Below the pieces are notes generated by a model. It made no database searches and was not told where the DNA came from. It saw nothing but the letters and a program-made list of their open reading frames with translations. Both the position numbers and the translations under genes were made by a program. From Cephalopachus bancanus (lineage: Eukaryota; Chordata; Mammalia; Primates; Tarsiidae): a stretch of 64,000 bases of DNA. This document shows, piece by piece, positions 25,076 to 37,211 of this stretch (the first letter of the stretch is position 1; the number at the start of each line of letters is the position of its first letter). Location of the stretch: positions 13,767,501-13,831,500 of the forward strand of contig JAPVLO010000003.1 of NCBI GenBank assembly GCA_027257055.1. The letters run 5' to 3'.

Positions 25076-25639
25076 TCCAGCAGGAAATTATGAAGATGCC
25101 TGTCTTTGGCCCATCTGAGTTTGTCCTGATATAAACAGGGAAGCCATGCCCAAGAAAGGGCAAGGCCAGCAACATGCTAAGCCAATCAAGCCATGAAAAC
25201 ACTGTGTGCAGTTTCCAGCCTTTTTATACTGTCATGAGAGTTTTTCTGTGGGACTCCTTTTCTGAAAAGTTAAAGAACCTGTGCATTAGATTTATGGAGA
25301 AAATATTATGTCATATGCTTGCAAATTATTTGCATTTTAGAGCATTTATTTCTGCATATTCCTAATTTTAAGACTTTTGTCTCTGGCTATCTTGTAGATT
25401 AAATTTTTTTTGGCAGGAATAAAGGTGGAATAGATGCCCTTGTCTTCATCAGCCTTGGAGAGACTTCTGAGGTCCCTCTTACATCACAGGAAACTCTATC
25501 TTATGGTTTTGATTTTGTCTCTGACCTTATTTTGCTTTCACAGCCACGTCGGTTAGTAAGTATTATTGTCATCTTCATTGATCTGGACCCTGAGTAATGA
25601 TAAGAACTTTAGCCAGGGTTAGTAACTATCTAATTTATT

Positions 25640-26095
25640 TTGTGCTGCCATAGCAGAATACCTGAGCCCAAGCATTTATAAACACAGAAATTTATTCTCT
25701 CACAGTTCTGGACATTGGGAAGTCCAAGATCAAGGCATTAGCAGGTTAGGATTTGATTTTCTGTGCTTCCAAGATGGTGCCTTGAATGCTGTGCCCTCTG
25801 GAGGGAAGGAATTCCATGTCCTCACATGACAGAAGAGACAGAAAGAGAGAGAGAGGAGAAGGAGAAGAAGTCTGGGAAGGAAAAGGGGAAGGAGAAGGGG
25901 AAGGAGAAGTAGAAGAAGAAGGAAGAGAAGGGAGGGGAAGAGAGAGAGAATGCCCACTCCCTTGAGCCCTTTTTATAGTGGCATTAATCCATTCACGAGG
26001 ACTCTACCTATATACCTTCTAATACTGTTACACTGGGGATTAAGTTTCCAACATGTGAATCTTGGAGGACACATTCAAGCCTTAGCAGTAACTTA
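25640..26095 (-). mobile_element. MaLR LTR (MLT1/MST-like), antisense, with internal purine expansion
   Basis: 'tgctgccatagcagaatacc', 'aatttattctctcacagttc', 'aagtccaagatcaaggcatt', 'aagatggtgccttgaatgc', 'attaatccattcacgaggac', 'acacattcaagccttagcag'. The central part is expanded into a polypurine tract. Confidence 0.8.
25830..25950. repeat. polypurine (GA / GGAA / GAAG)n tract
   Basis: Nearly uninterrupted A/G for about 110 bases inside the MaLR LTR. The complementary strand gives a Leu-rich frame that is only the translation of the tract. Confidence 0.9.
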
Positions 26096-27794
26096 CCCAC
26101 GAAAAGTAGGTGTTGTCTCAAGTTTTTCTGGCTCTGAGCACTTTGTATATACTTTCCATTCCCTGATACACCCCACCACTTACCCCTCTTCCACTCCCTG
26201 TGTGGAGGGTATACCAATCAGTCTGAATGTGCTCCATTTCACTCTGACAAACTTTGAACCTAGAATGTGAATAACATTTCACACAGTGTCATTTCTATTT
26301 TTATTCTCTGTGATTTAAAAGCCAACAGCATTATGCCAAATATGTTTCTGCTTTCAAACTTCAAAGATTTGCTTTAGGAGATAAAGTCTTCCATACAGGG
26401 ACCATATGAATACTGCCTGAAAAACAAGTGGTCTAGCATGCCAGTCCTTCAACACCCACTTCATTGGATGCAGCAGCAGCTTTTGAGTAACCTCACACTG
26501 CTGCTTGTACCTGGGAGGTAAGTTCTAGTTTGCTCAAGTATGTGTACAGCATATGTTGCCTTAAAGAGAGCAAAACCACATATTCTGGAGCAAAGCTAGT
26601 GCTTGCGACAGCGTGTCTCAATAGCAATTATTGCAGCATTTATTTCTCCAAAACCAATATAAACTTGGAAAGCATTGGTTTTTTTTTTTTTTTTGGTGTG
26701 CATGTGATGGAGCTTCCTTACCATAGCATAGAGAAATAAAAATTTCCAGGATATTAATTTATTTGAAGATGTGTTAAGTCAGCCCTTGTTTTTCTTCCTT
26801 AATTTCATTGCATCTTCCTAGAATTCCTCAGCATAATGGCTTGCAAATAGCACTCTTCCCTAGCTTCTAGAGAGATGCAACTTCCCTGTTCTGATGGTCC
26901 TTTGGTTGTTTCAGTGGGGCCCTTTGAATGTAAACCCTTGTATATAGTGTATTAGTCATGGGAAGTTAGGTTGTGCTGTGGGGATAGTCTACCTCAATAA
27001 GAAGGGTTATTCCTTGCTTTTGACCATTGTGGGTCAACTAGGGGATCTAGTCCTCATTGTCTTTACTCTGGGACCCATGCTGATAGAGCAGCCACCATGT
27101 AAGAGGTGTTGCTATGGAAAAGGGAAAAGGAGTGTCACCAGCACATAACCTCAATTCACCATAGCCAGTCACATGACCATACCTAACTTAAAGGTGCAGG
27201 GAAGTGCAAGTCTGTTGTATTCCCATGTGGAAAACTTGAACTATTTCCTGTGGTGAATTAGATCCCTGTGCTACATCTAAATCTTATCTGGAAATTTTGT
27301 CGTTTATATTTTTGGCACAAACCATGGAAAGTTTTGCTAGCAGTTTGTGCTCTGAAGACCAAATCTGCTGCCACTTATGGCCTTGTACTTTTGGGTAGAT
27401 AGGTCTGTTAACACCTATGAGTCTTGCTTTCTTATCTTATTCCAATAGTCCCCTGGTCTGGCTGCCATCATGGGTGTTGTTGGTAAGTATCAATAAGAAA
27501 CTATAGAGCAACATTCTGAACTATGAAAAGGGCTTCATAAACTTTGTAAATAAAGATTGTTTATATTATTGCCATATGTCTTTTGGATAGAATAATAATT
27601 GTAACCCTATATCACTTACATCAAAGATGAAATACACCCATTTGAAGACAGCATCTTTCTCTGCAAATGATTATATTCAAAATCAATGCATAACATCATG
27701 GAACAAAGGATTATGACCAAGGTGGCTCCTGCACGCCTTTCCAGTAGTCACCTTCATGGAGGTCTGACTCATGACTCATGGCTCAAAGTGTCTT
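26096..27794. other. mostly unassigned sequence
   Basis: A poly-T run at about 26679-26694. 'agccagtcacatgaccatac' and 'ttaaaggtgcagggaagtgc' near 27.16-27.21 kb resemble an old interspersed repeat I cannot name. No exon seen. Confidence 0.45.
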
Positions 27795-27985
27795 TTTAAA
27801 AAATTTTATTATATTATAGAGATGTGGGGTACAAGTAAGGATTAATTACACAAGTAGGCTGCATGTAGGTGAAGTTTGGGCCTCCAACTGGCCTTCACTT
27901 CCCCTGGTTTGGGACCAGGTACCCTTTGTGTTGTTATATGCCCTCTTCCTCCCCTGGCAGTGCCCAGCTTTGTGCTTTTAGACAC
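27795..27985 (-). mobile_element. L1 3' end, antisense, 5'-truncated
   Basis: Reverse complement matches the 3' UTR of the L1 at 18.8-18.93 kb: 'gatgtggggtacaagtaagg', 'ggcctccaactggcc', 'aggtaccctttgtgttgt'. Confidence 0.85.
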
Positions 27986-28404
27986 TTATGGGAATTTCTG
28001 TTAATCAGACTAGGAAGGAGAGTCTCTACCCTTTGTTGGATCTTTGAAAGTTAACAGGTGAAAATTGATTATTAGAAAAGAGCACCTAACTCTTTAATAC
28101 TGTGGATTGTGAATAGATGAGAAGATTTCCTGGGCAATTTGAGGAAGTTATGCAACATCACTCCCATTTTTTTTATGGCAGTTCAGAATGATCTTTTTTG
28201 GGGTTCCCTCAAGAGGAACACTGACCATGTGTTCTTCTCAGGTTTAGCACAACAGTTTCCATTTTCCCTAAATTTCACAGAACACCATAAAATGTGTGGC
28301 TTTCAGGACCTATCTCTCCCAAGATTTCGTATACTGGGCCCATATCTTCAAGTGGGTAGCATATTTACTTCACAAAACCTGGCCTTTTGTTCTTATCTTC
28401 TTTA

Positions 28405-28800
28405 ATTCACCAAACGCTAATTAAACACTTATAAGGTGTCAGGCACTGTGCTAGTGACCAAGCTAGAACAGCAAGATTAATGAGACCCTGTCTTCCCTTG
28501 GGCAGGTCACATGGTGGCAAAGAATGATGTAAATAACAATGACTGTGCACCAAGTTGGAGATGTCTGAGAAGAGTGTGTGAGGTGTCCTGCTATTGTATA
28601 TGAGGAAAGCTTAACTGTCTGTTAAGGTTAGGGAAAGCTTCCAGTAGGAGATAAAATGTGAGCTGAATCTTGAAGAGGGCTAACTGGATATCAATAAGAG
28701 GAAGGGAATTTAGGCCAAAGGAGTAGAACATATAAAGACCTAGATGCTGGGAAGACTTTGTATTAAGAAATTTATATAACTGGGCGTCATGGTGCCATGT
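28405..28800 (+). mobile_element. ancient L1 (L1M) 3' UTR fragment
   Basis: 'gtgtcaggcactgtgctagt', 'gagctgaatcttgaagaggg' and 'agtagaacatataaagacc' are in L1M 3' UTR order. Diverged. Confidence 0.5.
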
Positions 28801-28871
28801 AGAGCTGCAAGGGCATTCAGGATTATCTCTGTGTTCAGACCAGCATCTCACTGAAAACCAATTACCAGCTT

Positions 28872-28873
<2 letters not shown>

Positions 28874-28921
<48 letters not shown>
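28874..28921. repeat. (TG)n microsatellite
   Basis: About 47 bases of pure TG alternation. Confidence 0.98.
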
Positions 28922-30747
28922 GAAGGGGGTGGTTAACCAAAGGTATAAGCATACATTCATTAAGCATACATACATTACAGCTTAGATTGGAGCCCTGAAA
29001 GCCTTTCCTAAGTTTCCCTCCTTTCTTTTCTGCTCCTCTGCCTCCCCACTGACCTCCCACTCCAATCTTCTGGTTCTGGTTCCATCAAGCTGTACTCCGG
29101 GCATTCTCTGTTTCTTTGGTCTGAGGCTGCTGACTCTTGGGAGGATAATAGTGGCTCCTTGCATTCTCAAAACAGGGCAACTACCAGGCAATACCTCTTT
29201 CTTGTGAATGCTTACTACCTTGGAAGCTTGATTTTGATGTATTATTCTGCTAAAAGACTTTCTTTCCATAAGGAAAGAGGACAGGAAAGAACAAAGCAGG
29301 TGAACAGTACAAAGAACCATGAAAAATCTCAGAGAGCAGCTACCACATCTTTGTGTTTGCTCTGTTCATGGCCAATCTCCTCTTTTCATGATAATACAAA
29401 TGAGCCCTGCCCTCAGGACAGGGTGATAGGAGTTCAAGAGCTTACTTACCAAGCTCATTCTCAAGGGCAACTTAGAGATTGCTGCTATATAAGCCAATGG
29501 CCTTGAATTCTGACTTGGAGTGGGTGGACTAAACCAAAGAAAAGTCAGTTAAAATGTCTTTTTGAGCCCTTTTGTCTTAGAACATTAGCAGTTGTTCTTT
29601 GTAATGCTGAGAAAAGCCATCAGACTAGTCTTTATCTGGGCAAGTCTATTTTTTATCTTTGTTCCAGTCCTAACAATTCTTATAGGCTGGAATGGTCCTA
29701 AATGATTTTCAGCCAGATCTCAGTCGGTCATTTTCCATCAGTTGTGCCTGCTGAAAATGAAAAAAAAAAAAAAAAAAAAAAAAATTGCAGCGGACCCATA
29801 ATACAAAAACTGCTGTATTCTTAGAGATTTATCTGATTTTAAAGGCCCAGAAGCTGGCTCTGCATTTTGAAATGGTGCATTGCTTGACATGAGGTTTGCA
29901 TTCATTTTGGGGCACGCTCTTCACCTACCTCCTAGATTCTTGTTAACATGTTCTTAATGTGTCCTTGAAGCAGGCTTCGGGGCAGAGTCTGCTCTCCCCT
30001 CTGCCCCACAAACCATTAATTTTTTTTTCAGTTTACCACTTCACACTTTCATCAAATTATGTGGTAATCCTAACAGATCATTTGACTTGAAGTGAGCAGA
30101 ATAATGTCTGTTTTCAAAATTTTCCTCACATAGAAACATCTATGGCAGAAACTATGAATCCTTTGCTTACCAGTAGGTTTCTAATTCTACCATCATGCCT
30201 AATACGTAGTGCTCAATGGATGCTTAATAGACATTTGTTGAATGAATCTTACATAATATAGCTGCTTAAAATTTTCAATGGCTTCCCATAGACTTCTTCC
30301 TAACTTATGTATTTAATTAGGAATCATTTTGTGTAGTCTGGGGCTGAGGGATTCTGAGGATATCTTTGGGTTTGTGACCCAAAGCTTTCTTCATTACCCC
30401 TAGATACTTACAGAATCTATTAAGATTAGGAAGGCTGCCCCACCTCATGTCCTCATTAGGTCTACTTGAATTACTATTATGGTTATAATCTGGTGTCCTT
30501 GACTTCTGACTCTCTCTCATTTTAATCACTCACAAGCTCTATCTCCTGAGTTAAGGATGAGTTGCATCATTTGCAAGACCCAGTGCAAAATGAAAATGCA
30601 AGGTTTCTTATTCAAAAGTATTAAAACTTTCAAAGCAGCAATAGCAGTTCGTTAATCCGAGTGCAGGGTTCTTGTACACATGGAGTTCTATGTGACTGCA
30701 CTGGTCACATACCCATGAAACCAGCCTTGCCTGAGTTCAGTTCTTTT
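28922..30747. other. mostly unassigned sequence with a 25-A tract
   Basis: Homopolymer A at 29760-29784 with no recognised retroposon body upstream. A MIR-like tail lies near 30200-30245 ('gctcaatggatgcttaatag', 'acatttgttgaatgaatc'). No exon seen. Confidence 0.5.
29760..29784. repeat. poly-A tract (about 25 A)
   Basis: Homopolymer run preceded by unique sequence. It may be a retroposon tail whose body I do not recognise. Confidence 0.95.
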
Positions 30748-31044
30748 TTTTTTTTTTTTTTTTGAGTGGGACGCTTACTTTGTCGCCCAGGCTAGAGTGC
30801 AGTGACACACTCACGGCCACTGCAGTTTCAACCTGCTGGGCTCAGGTGATCCTTCCACCTCAGACTTCCAAGTAGCTGGAACTAAAGGCATGCACCACCA
30901 TGCCTGGCTAATTTTTTGATATTCTGTAGAGACGAGGTCTCTCTAAGTCGCCCAGCCTGGTCTTGAACCCCTGGACTCAGGCAATTCACTCGCCTCAGCC
31001 TCCTAAAGTGCTGGAATTACAGACTTGAGCCACTGCGTCCAGCC
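30748..31044 (-). mobile_element. Alu-class dimeric SINE, antisense, lineage-specific
   Basis: T-run, 'gtcgcccaggctagagtgca', 'cacggccactgcag', 'ctagttct'-free right arm. Flanked by 'ttcagttctttt' (30736 on) and 'ttcagttctttg' (31048 on) as target duplication. Confidence 0.92.
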
Positions 31045-31074
31045 AAATTCAGTTCTTTGAAAGCATAGATTTGG

Positions 31075-31370
31075 TCATGGTAAGTCCTTGCTCAGAAACT
31101 TTCAATAGCTCCACATAGCACAGAGTTCTAACTTTAGGGCCCTATGTATTCTGACTCGAATCAAACTTCTCTGCCTTATCTCCTAGAACTCCCTTTCTAT
31201 GCCCTATACATCTACCAAACAACTAATTAATCTTCCCCAGCAGTATCTGTTCCTACCTCTGTGCCTTTATGTGTATATTTCCATTATTTAGAAGGCTGCA
31301 CCTCTCATTTCCCATCAACATAAATCCTATATGAAGTTTTCCCTGATCCTTTCATTTTTAAGATGTCTTT
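31075..31370 (+). mobile_element. LINE-2 (L2) 3' region
   Basis: 'tgctcagaaactttcaatag', 'gccctatgtattctgactcg', 'cttatctcctagaactccct', 'gaaggctgcacctctca', 'tcctatatgaagttttccct' follow L2 wording. Confidence 0.65.
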
Positions 31371-32028
31371 TCTCTGTCTGAATTCTCAATGACATTCTAG
31401 CAAAGTTTTTTTTTTGTTCATTCATTCTTAAGTGAGTTTCCCCAGACTGTGCTAGACACTGTGGGAGGGACTAAGATGAGCGCTGTTTATTCTGTTCTAT
31501 GATTCTGCTGCTAGACTCTTTTAAGATCGCAAAGCAGGCTTTGCCTAGACTCGCCTATATGTGGATTTTCATACAGTGAGTGTGCTATAAATACTTCTCA
31601 GTTCAATAAAGAGTAAATAAATAAAATAGCTACCAACTGACTTTCAAGAAAATGGCATACAAAATCTGAACTATAAAGAGGTATTATTTCACACCTGCTA
31701 GAATGTCTATTATCAAAAGGTCAAGTGATAACAAGTGTTGCGCGGATGTGGAGAAAGGGGAACCCCAGGACACTGTTGTTGGAAATGTAAATTAGTATAG
31801 TCACTATGGAAAGCAATATGAAGGGTCCTCAAAAATTAAAATTAGAACTACCTTATGATCCAGCCTACCCTTTGCTGAGTATATACCTAAAAGAAATAAA
31901 ATCAGGAGCTCAGAGAGATATCTCCGCCCTCATGGTCATTGCAGCTTTCTTCACAATAACCATGATATGGAAACAACCAAAGTGTCCATTGATGGATGAA
32001 TGGATAAAGAAAATTTGATACATATATA

Positions 32029-32603
32029 CAGAGGGGCCAGAAAAAGGTATACATATTTTAAGAAAGGAAAAAGCTATATTAAAATTATAATATTCAATAT
32101 ATATCAATAACAAAAGATGAATACAAGTCACGTTTCACTTCTGCAATTACAAGATGTGCTCAAAGTGGTTGCCATCAGTATCCAGAGAGTTCTAATTACG
32201 GCAAACTACTTCAGGACTTGGTGTTGTACAAGGCCTCCCCGATGTTTCCTTGTGCACATCACACACAGTACCATGCTTCTCAAACTTATCACAACCGTGT
32301 GCAATTGTTAGGCACGTTGGAGGTTCTGTTGCAGACGCATGTCTCCATTGTTGTACTTCCACAACATTCTCGAATTTCAAATACCACTTCCAAATGGTCT
32401 TGCACTCCTCGACCAACAACCATGTTTCTGCCATTTTCTTTGAACATCCTGCCAGTTGCATGATGACGCTAGCATTCATTTGATTAATGTTGTCTTTTGA
32501 GTGAACATTGTGCTACACATTGCTACCGTAATTCAATTTTACTTTGAAAAGTAATACATAAATAACATCTCTTAAAATGTGTATACATTTTTTGGCAACC
32601 CAG
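32029..32603 (-). mobile_element. Tc1/mariner-type DNA transposon relic (internally deleted)
   Basis: A 575-bp element with related terminal inverted repeats (32029-32062 and 32571-32603, sharing GTATACA and ATTTTAAG near their inner ends) flanked by TA on both sides (32027-32028, 32604-32605) inside an L1. A minus-strand frame at 32192-32479 (95 codons) next to one terminus resembles the helix-turn-helix N-terminus of mariner-like transposases: KFENVVEVQ, then LTIA, DKFEKHGTV and SGRP. The catalytic part is absent, so this is a non-autonomous relic. Confidence 0.8.
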
Positions 32604-32661
32604 TATATATCACAATATCTATACAATGAAATATTATTCAACCTTAAAAAAGAAGGAAAAT

Positions 32662-32936
32662 TGGCTGGGCGCAGTGGCTTCATGCCTGTAATCCCAGCAC
32701 TTTAGGAGGTAGAAGTGAGTGAATTGCCTAGCAGCCTAGGCAAATTTTGGTGAGACCTCATCTCTACAAAAAAAAAAAGAAAAAATCAGCCAGGCAAGGT
32801 GGCATGTGCCAGTGGTTCCAGCTACTTGGAAGGCTGAGGTGGAAGGATCACCTGAGCTCAGCAGGTTGAGGCTGAGGTGGCCATGAGCGTACCACTGCAC
32901 TCCAGCCTGGATGACAGAGTGAGATTTCAACTCAAA
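32662..32936 (+). mobile_element. Alu-class dimeric SINE inside old L1
   Basis: 'gtaatcccagcactttagga', 'gtggttccagctacttggaa', 'ggatgacagagtgag'. The target duplication 'aaaaagaaggaaaat' is present on both sides. Confidence 0.92.
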
Positions 32937-33261
32937 AAAAAAGAAGGAAAATCCTGCAATTTGTGACAACATGGATGAACCTGGAGGACAATGTGTTAAG
33001 TGAAATAAGGTAGGCATAGAATATTCTCACTTATATGTGAGATCTTAAACAAAAAGTCATACTTACAGAAACAGAGCGTAAACAGTAGTTTCCAGGGTTG
33101 GGGAGGAAGAGGATATGGATTGGTGTAAGTCAAAGGGTACAGACTTGCAGTTAAGTAGGATGATAGGTCTAGAGAGCTAATATTCAACAAAAGGACTGTA
33201 GTCAATAGCATCGTGTTGTATATTAGAAATCTGTTAAGAGAGTAGGTTGTAGGTGCTTTTA

Positions 33262-33263
<2 letters not shown>

Positions 33264-33303
<40 letters not shown>
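33264..33303. repeat. (CA)n microsatellite
   Basis: About 40 bases of pure CA inside the 3' region of the old L1. Confidence 0.97.
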
Positions 33304-33306
<3 letters not shown>

Positions 33307-33424
33307 TGGAAGGTGATGAATATGCTAAATTGCTTACCTGTAATAGTTATTTCCCTATGGATATGTATATCAAAACATCATGTTGTACATCTTAAATTTA
33401 TACAATAAAAAGAAAAAAGCATAT

Positions 33425-34130
33425 ATTCATTCATTAAGCAAATATTTTTTGAGCACCTACTATGTGTTAGACTTTCTTCTAAGAGTTGAGAATATAGGAA
33501 TAAAAAAGGTAGATTGGTCCCTGTTTGTATGGAGCTTACAGTTTTTGTGGGAGAAGGCAGAGAGTAAACAAACAAGCATTCAAAGAAATACACAAGAAAA
33601 ATAATAGCTCATCAACAAGGGTACCTGCATAATGAACATTTGTATACTTAACCCTGAATTGTATCCCACATCTTTAAAATTAAAAAGAAAAAAAGAAAAA
33701 TAATAGTGTTGCTAAGCATACTAAATGTCATTGTGAACTGGTGGTGTGTTTGAAGATGGCTGGGAGATTTTTTTGGATTGAAAAGTCAAGAAAGATGATA
33801 CCACAAGATGACATTTAACCTGAGCTCTGAATACCAAGAAGCAGCAACTTTGGGAATGTTAAGAGTAGAGGGTTCAATACAGAGGAAATAGGCCATGCAA
33901 AAATCCTAGGGAGATGATGAACTTGAAGTGTTCAAGGAAGAGAAAGAAGGTCAGAGTGGCTAGAGTCAAGTGGACATGGAGAGAGAAATATGAGGTGCAT
34001 TGAGAGGAGGTCAAAGTGGGCATTTAGGGCTCCTGTAAGCCAGGAAAAGAAGTTTTGATACTTATTCTAAGTGTAAAGGACTGTCTTTGTGGACTGAGAA
34101 TGTTGGGCTTGAGCAGTGAGGCATCATTTG
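33425..34130 (+). mobile_element. ancient L1 (L1M) 3' UTR, interrupted
   Basis: 'gagcacctactatgtgttag', 'gtatggagcttacagttttt', then after the break 'gatgacatttaacctgagct', 'aaataggccatgcaaaaatc' and 'agagtggctagagtcaagtg'. Interrupted by a small young L1 at 33608-33692. Confidence 0.65.
33608..33692 (+). mobile_element. very short 5'-truncated L1 3' end
   Basis: Only about 85 bases of L1 3' UTR and tail ('caagggtacctgcataatga', 'ctgaattgtatcccacatct'). Perfect 14-bp target duplication 'aagaaaaataatag' at 33594-33607 and 33693-33706. Confidence 0.93.
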
Positions 34131-34384
34131 AATTTCTTTCTGTGTAGAGACTGGCCTGCGAGGTGGCAAGAGTAGAAACAAGGAGATGTTAGGCTGGAAT
34201 TGCCAGGCGAGAATCACTAGTAACTTGGACTGGGGTGGTAGTGACTTGATTACTCAGGTGCTTGTTGGTACTGTTCTTGGGGATAGAGGAGATTAGGGGC
34301 AGAACATTTCCATCAAGTAGAACAGGTGAATCTGGATGGGGTTTGGTGTGGGCTGGTATGTAGTATAGGACCAACCGTGCCCAA

Positions 34385-34975
34385 AAGGAGATCTCATCTT
34401 TGCCCTTGGGTCCTGGGAGGTAACCTTCAAGACGCTGGAATATCCTGTTTGATTTGTTTACCAGGGGGCCTTGGGTTATGCTAGATAGTCCATGCTAACA
34501 ATGTGACCTATGGTGGGAAGCCTTGGACCACACAGAGTAAATTCAGTCTCTGGAAAAGCAGGAGACCAAGATCAGTCAGAGGTGCAGCCAATCATGTCCA
34601 TGTGATCAAGCCCCACTAAAAACTTTTGGACACCAAGACTCAGATGAAATTGCCTAATTGGAGGTACTCAATGTATATCATCATATATTGTGACTGTGGG
34701 AATTAAGCACTGCCTGCACAAACCCCCTGGGAGGGGGCATAGAGGAAGAACAGAGGAAGCTCTGTGCTTGGAACTCTCTGAAACCATGCCTTATGCCCCT
34801 CTTCCCTTGGCTGCTTTTAGTCTGTATCTTTTTGCTGTGATAAACTGTAATCATGAGTGTGATGGCTTTCAATGGGTTTTGTGAGTCCTTCTAGCAACTT
34901 ATCAAACCTGAAGTTGCTCTTGGCGACCCCTAAACTTGTAGTTGGTATCATAAGTGAGGGTAGTCATGGGTAGCC
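34385..34975 (+). mobile_element. ERVL-like LTR, old
   Basis: 'gcagccaatcatgtccatgt', 'gatcaagccccactaaaaac', 'gctttttagtctgta'-like end, 'ttgtgagtccttctagcaac' and 'ttatcaaacctgaagttg' match the 3' half of an old ERVL-type LTR. Family name uncertain. Confidence 0.55.
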
Positions 34976-35415
34976 CAAACATTGCATGGGGATATACAAA
35001 CTTGACAAAAAGAAGTGCTAGGTGACCCAGATCTTACACCTCATTGGTCAGCTGAGTTTCAGGAGGCTTGAGGAATAAAAAGAGAAGGAAGAACCCTGCT
35101 TTCCCTTGGTGGCATCTCAGGGGATTTCTCTTCTCCAATGTTACACTAAGAATCATCTAAAGTGTTCTGGCCAGAGAGCTGTCTCAGGGGTATAGCCTGA
35201 AGAGACAGCAATGAAGGAAAGTACCTTTAGTCATCGCACATGAGGAGATGTGTGGGAGGAAGTCACATTTTTTTGACATGCCTGCCACACAAATATGGTC
35301 TCCATCTAATTGAATCCATTTATCACTACATTGAAAAAGGAAGGTGATGAAATTAAAGAGTGAGCTCAATAAATCTATCCTCCCACAGAGATAGCCAAGT
35401 GAGGGAGTGAGATAG

Positions 35416-35464
<49 letters not shown>

Positions 35465-37197
35465 GACATGGAGTTCATCCTAAATAAAAATAAATAAATT
35501 CAAGCAAATGATGGCTTATCTCACATGGTAGCCTTCTTACATACAGCTGATGGTTGCAGCATGTGAAATTACTTTAAAATGGAAGACTTTGACTGAAAAT
35601 AAGGATGTGGCACTCAATTTATCATCCCTTTTTTCAGACATTTAAAGCACTTTTTAGAAGACAAGGCAAGATCAATTGCTTTGTTTAAAAACAAAACAAT
35701 AAATATCTTTTCACAGTCTTAATGGGGCTTTTTTCATTTGGCATCTTTCAGAGTCCCCTGTGACTATAGAGGTCGTCATAGATGTGCTGGACACAGATAG
35801 CTTGGAAGAGTGTGTCTTGTTTCATAGCCTCTACCAGGGCAGGGGCAGCAACAGCAACAGCAACTGTTTAGAACTTTGAGAACCAGACATTCTGTCCTGA
35901 TATTTCAGGACTGTGGTCTCATCTGAAAGTTCAGCTTCTTGAAGGATCCGCTCCTCAGCCCATCCAGATCATTGCTAGAATTCAGTTCCTGGAGGATTGT
36001 TTGATTCACAGCCTCAGATTCTTCCTGGCTATTGGCCATAAGCCACTTTCAGTTTTTTGCTATGTGTGCCTCTCCAATATGGCCATTTACTTTATCAAAA
36101 TATGCAAGCTGAGGAAGCAATAAAGAAAGGCTGCTAGCATACAGAGTTTGTAACCTAATCACATCGCATTATTTCTGCTGTGTTCTATTGGCCAGCTCAC
36201 ACTCAAGGGGAGGGAGTTGCCCAAGGGCATGATTCCAGGAGGTGGAGATCACTGGGGGCCATCTTAGAGTCAGCCTGCCATGAGTGATGTGTCCCTGGTT
36301 GAGGAAGTCACAGCAATACTCTCTTATAAAGAATGTGTTGCATATTCCTGAGTATCAAAAATATTTGCAGATACTTGCAGCAGGGAAATCATATCCTTGA
36401 AGAAACTATGATGTTCTGGTAGCAAATTCATGGCTATATATTTCCCATGAAATGCCATTTTCCATTCTCTCCAAAGAGTCTACTTCTTTTCACTTCTCCT
36501 TTCCTCACTAATCTAGTGGTGGGAATATCTGGTTAAGTCAGAATCTGGGAAGAGCTCAGATTCCTTGAGGTTAGGCAGAACAGAGTAGACTAGAATTTAA
36601 CTGGTGGGTGGTTTTGTGTCTGCACAGGGAAGCTTTCTGACCTTGGATTTCACAGTTTCACTATTTCTTTTTTATGCATGTGAAACTCTGAATCAGACAC
36701 CCACACAGTTCCAGAGGTGTTTCTTAGAGCTGTCTTCAAGACAAGGCATTTCCAGGGAATTCCATGCCCTACGCTCTGGAGTTTTAAAATCTACTGAATC
36801 TGTTCCCACCAGTTTTTCTTGTAGACATGAGTTAAAGTAACATGTCTTTTTCAAGTGGTCAATTGTTTCAAGGATTCGAAAATTGTTGTTATTGTTTTGG
36901 TCACCATACTAATCAAGCACTAATTCTAATTCATTCAATCACCCGTTCACACATTCAGCTTTTACTCATTTTACAGTCATTGGCTGCTCATTGCAGGTGC
37001 TGAGAGGGACAAGGTGTAAAAGGCAAAGATGCTGTCCCTACATCAGTAATCCCTTCTGCATGTTCTTCTGGGGACCTAAGAGCCTGCCCGTACTGGCTAA
37101 GGCCTACGGGTTTGCAAGATTCCTCCTTTTTTAACTTGACAGTGAACAGAGAGGGTGGGGAGATGAGAGGGATGTTAGAAACCTAAAGGTTAGAGAG
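34976..37197. other. mostly unassigned sequence with a (TG)n tract
   Basis: The (TG)n lies at 35417-35460. A short block at 36180-36290 ('cagctcacactcaagggga', 'caggaggtggagatcactgg', 'ggccatcttagagtcagcct') is a common old mammalian repeat I cannot name. No exon seen. Confidence 0.5.
35417..35460. repeat. (TG)n microsatellite
   Basis: About 44 bases of pure TG. Confidence 0.97.
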
Positions 37198-37211
37198 GAC
37201 ATTAGAGTTTT

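Larger units (their letters stand above)
31630..33418 (+). mobile_element. old L1 (L1M-type), ORF2 end and 3' UTR, host of nested insertions
   Basis: L1 text runs 'attatttcacacctgctaga', 'acctaaaagaaataaaatca', 'aacaaccaaagtgtccattg', 'gatggatgaatggataaaga', then continues after each insertion: 'caatgaaatattattcaacc' and 'gcaatttgtgacaacatgga', ending in a (CA)n run and 'ttatacaataaaaag'. It is split by a mariner relic (32029-32603) and an Alu (32662-32936). The order of insertion is L1 first, the other two later. Confidence 0.85.

Noticed and set aside
28861..28921. CRISPR-like regular repetition
   Set aside because: Simple (TG)n repeat in a primate nuclear sequence. No spacers.
29159..29506. 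115-codon frame near the (TG)n tract
   Set aside because: No domain, no splice signals in sensible places, and overlapped by an antisense frame of the same length.
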